The notes under the pieces: generated by a model | Told to the model about the DNA's origin: nothing | Seen by the model: only the letters and a program-made list of their open reading frames with translations | Databases searched by the model: none | In this document: piece by piece, positions 63,269 through 64,000 of the stretch | How positions within the stretch are numbered: the stretch's first letter is position 1 | Layout of the letters: every line of letters starts with the position of its first letter | Origin: Gonium pectorale | Lineage: Eukaryota; Chlorophyta; Chlorophyceae; Chlamydomonadales; Volvocaceae | Reading direction: 5' to 3' | Assembly (NCBI GenBank): GCA_001584585.1 | Contig: LSYV01000006.1 | Coordinates: 2,321,544 to 2,385,543 of the forward strand | Length of the DNA stretch: 64,000 nucleotides | Made by a program: the position numbers and the translations under genes

Positions 63269-64000
63269 TATACGGGCGCCGTATAGCGTACAGCTGAGGC
63301 TGTACGGGATGAGGGTGCGGCGGTGCCCTCGTGGGCGCGGCTGCCGTGGGGTGGCGCGTGATGTGTATTCCAGGGGGCGTCCTTGTGCACTCTGCCAGAT
63401 GCGGTTTCTGGCGCGCCATAGGCCCATATCCCCAAGTTTGTATCGTGTTCATGGAATGGGCATTTGTTCTGGCTTTCTTAACGCTCGCGCAGCCGTCGGG
63501 CAGCACCATCGCCTACACAGCCCGGTCTTGTTGGCTCGGTGCGTTTTGCCTATGCCATAGCCACGAAGCACGTGGCCAGTGCAGATGTATGTCGTAGCCA
63601 CATATTACAGTTTTTGCATGAAGTGCCGTTTACAGCTGCTGTACAGTATCCATGCACGTGCCACGGTGATGAGGCGCGGTCAGCCCGGGCAGAGGTCGGC
63701 ACAGGGCTCGGGTACAGCTGGTCCCTCCGAAGTACCAGCTGCCAAAATTCGAAATTGGTCTCAGCCTCGGGTACTTGGTGGCCGAAATTGCGCAGTTGCG
63801 AGGGAGGAACGTCGTTGACCGCACTTTGACTCGCACGATTTGGGCCCCAGGTCACAATTATCTCACATTTTTGCTTTAAATAAGCACAAATTTATCAAAA
63901 TTTCCGGGGGCTCCGCCCCCGTGCCCCCGTTTTAGGGTAAAGATATGACGCATGACGGTCTTGCACCCGGCCCCGGACGCGCACAGAGGCCATAATCATC
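63269..64000. other. Downstream interval with GC hairpin
   Basis: No gene supported and no TGTAA found after the lipase stop. It holds GGGGGC-TCC-GCCCCC (63906-63920), followed by GTGCCCCC and one TTTTAGGG, in an otherwise AT-rich tract (63850-63905). This mixture resembles a repeat-element end. Confidence 0.45.

Overview
The window reads as nuclear DNA of a volvocine green alga (Chlamydomonas/Gonium/Volvox group). The evidence is intron-dense GC-rich genes with short introns, TGTAA polyadenylation signals, an algal hydroxyproline-rich (SPP-type) stalk, very long low-complexity linkers, and a RAB2 almost identical to the volvocine YPTC4/yptV4 proteins as I remember them. No bacterial operon, CRISPR array, rRNA, tRNA or intact transposon was recognised.

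Eleven genes can be supported, most with splice models whose exon phases close exactly. Left to right: (1) + strand, 187-10568, a giant NT-C2/coiled-coil protein whose 5' end lies outside the window; (2) - strand, 11131-12161, mago nashi of the exon junction complex; (3) + strand, 12563-15861, organellar methionyl-tRNA formyltransferase; (4) + strand, 17044-29734, a ~3340-residue single-pass receptor-like kinase with a signal peptide, Cys-rich ectodomain, proline-rich stalk, membrane segment, ~2000-residue cytoplasmic linker and kinase domain, carrying an apparent 7-bp frameshift; (5) - strand, 31059-37721, a membrane-anchored U-box E3 ligase; (6) + strand, 38006-38209, ATX1-type copper chaperone; (7) - strand, 39225-41636, an ER short-chain reductase of the 3-ketoacyl-CoA reductase kind; (8) and (9) + strand, 42285-44435 and about 46685-48635, two tandem paralogues with an unfamiliar Cys/His finger plus C-terminal coiled coil; (10) + strand, 51861-53392, RAB2; (11) - strand, 55030-59377, a WD40 protein of the plant DIQGIPW type. 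A twelfth gene, (12) + strand, 60214-63268, encodes a secreted class-3 lipase, so the total is twelve counting both paralogues.

Most neighbours are housekeeping genes without a common pathway, so layout is more informative than function. Divergent pairs share short promoters (mago/FMT, U-box/ATX1, reductase/finger gene A, WD40/lipase). Three convergent pairs end on facing TTACA/TGTAA inverted repeats that could be bidirectional poly(A) signals. Three introns in three different genes use GC-AG ends. The most novel items are the proline-rich-stalk receptor kinase with its repeat-driven frameshift, and the paralogous finger/coiled-coil pair.

Limits: no searches or alignments could be run. Exon borders are from consensus sites, phase and family knowledge. 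The long intervals 15.9-17.0, 29.7-31.1, 44.4-46.7, 48.6-51.9 and 53.4-55.0 kb hold no gene I can support.
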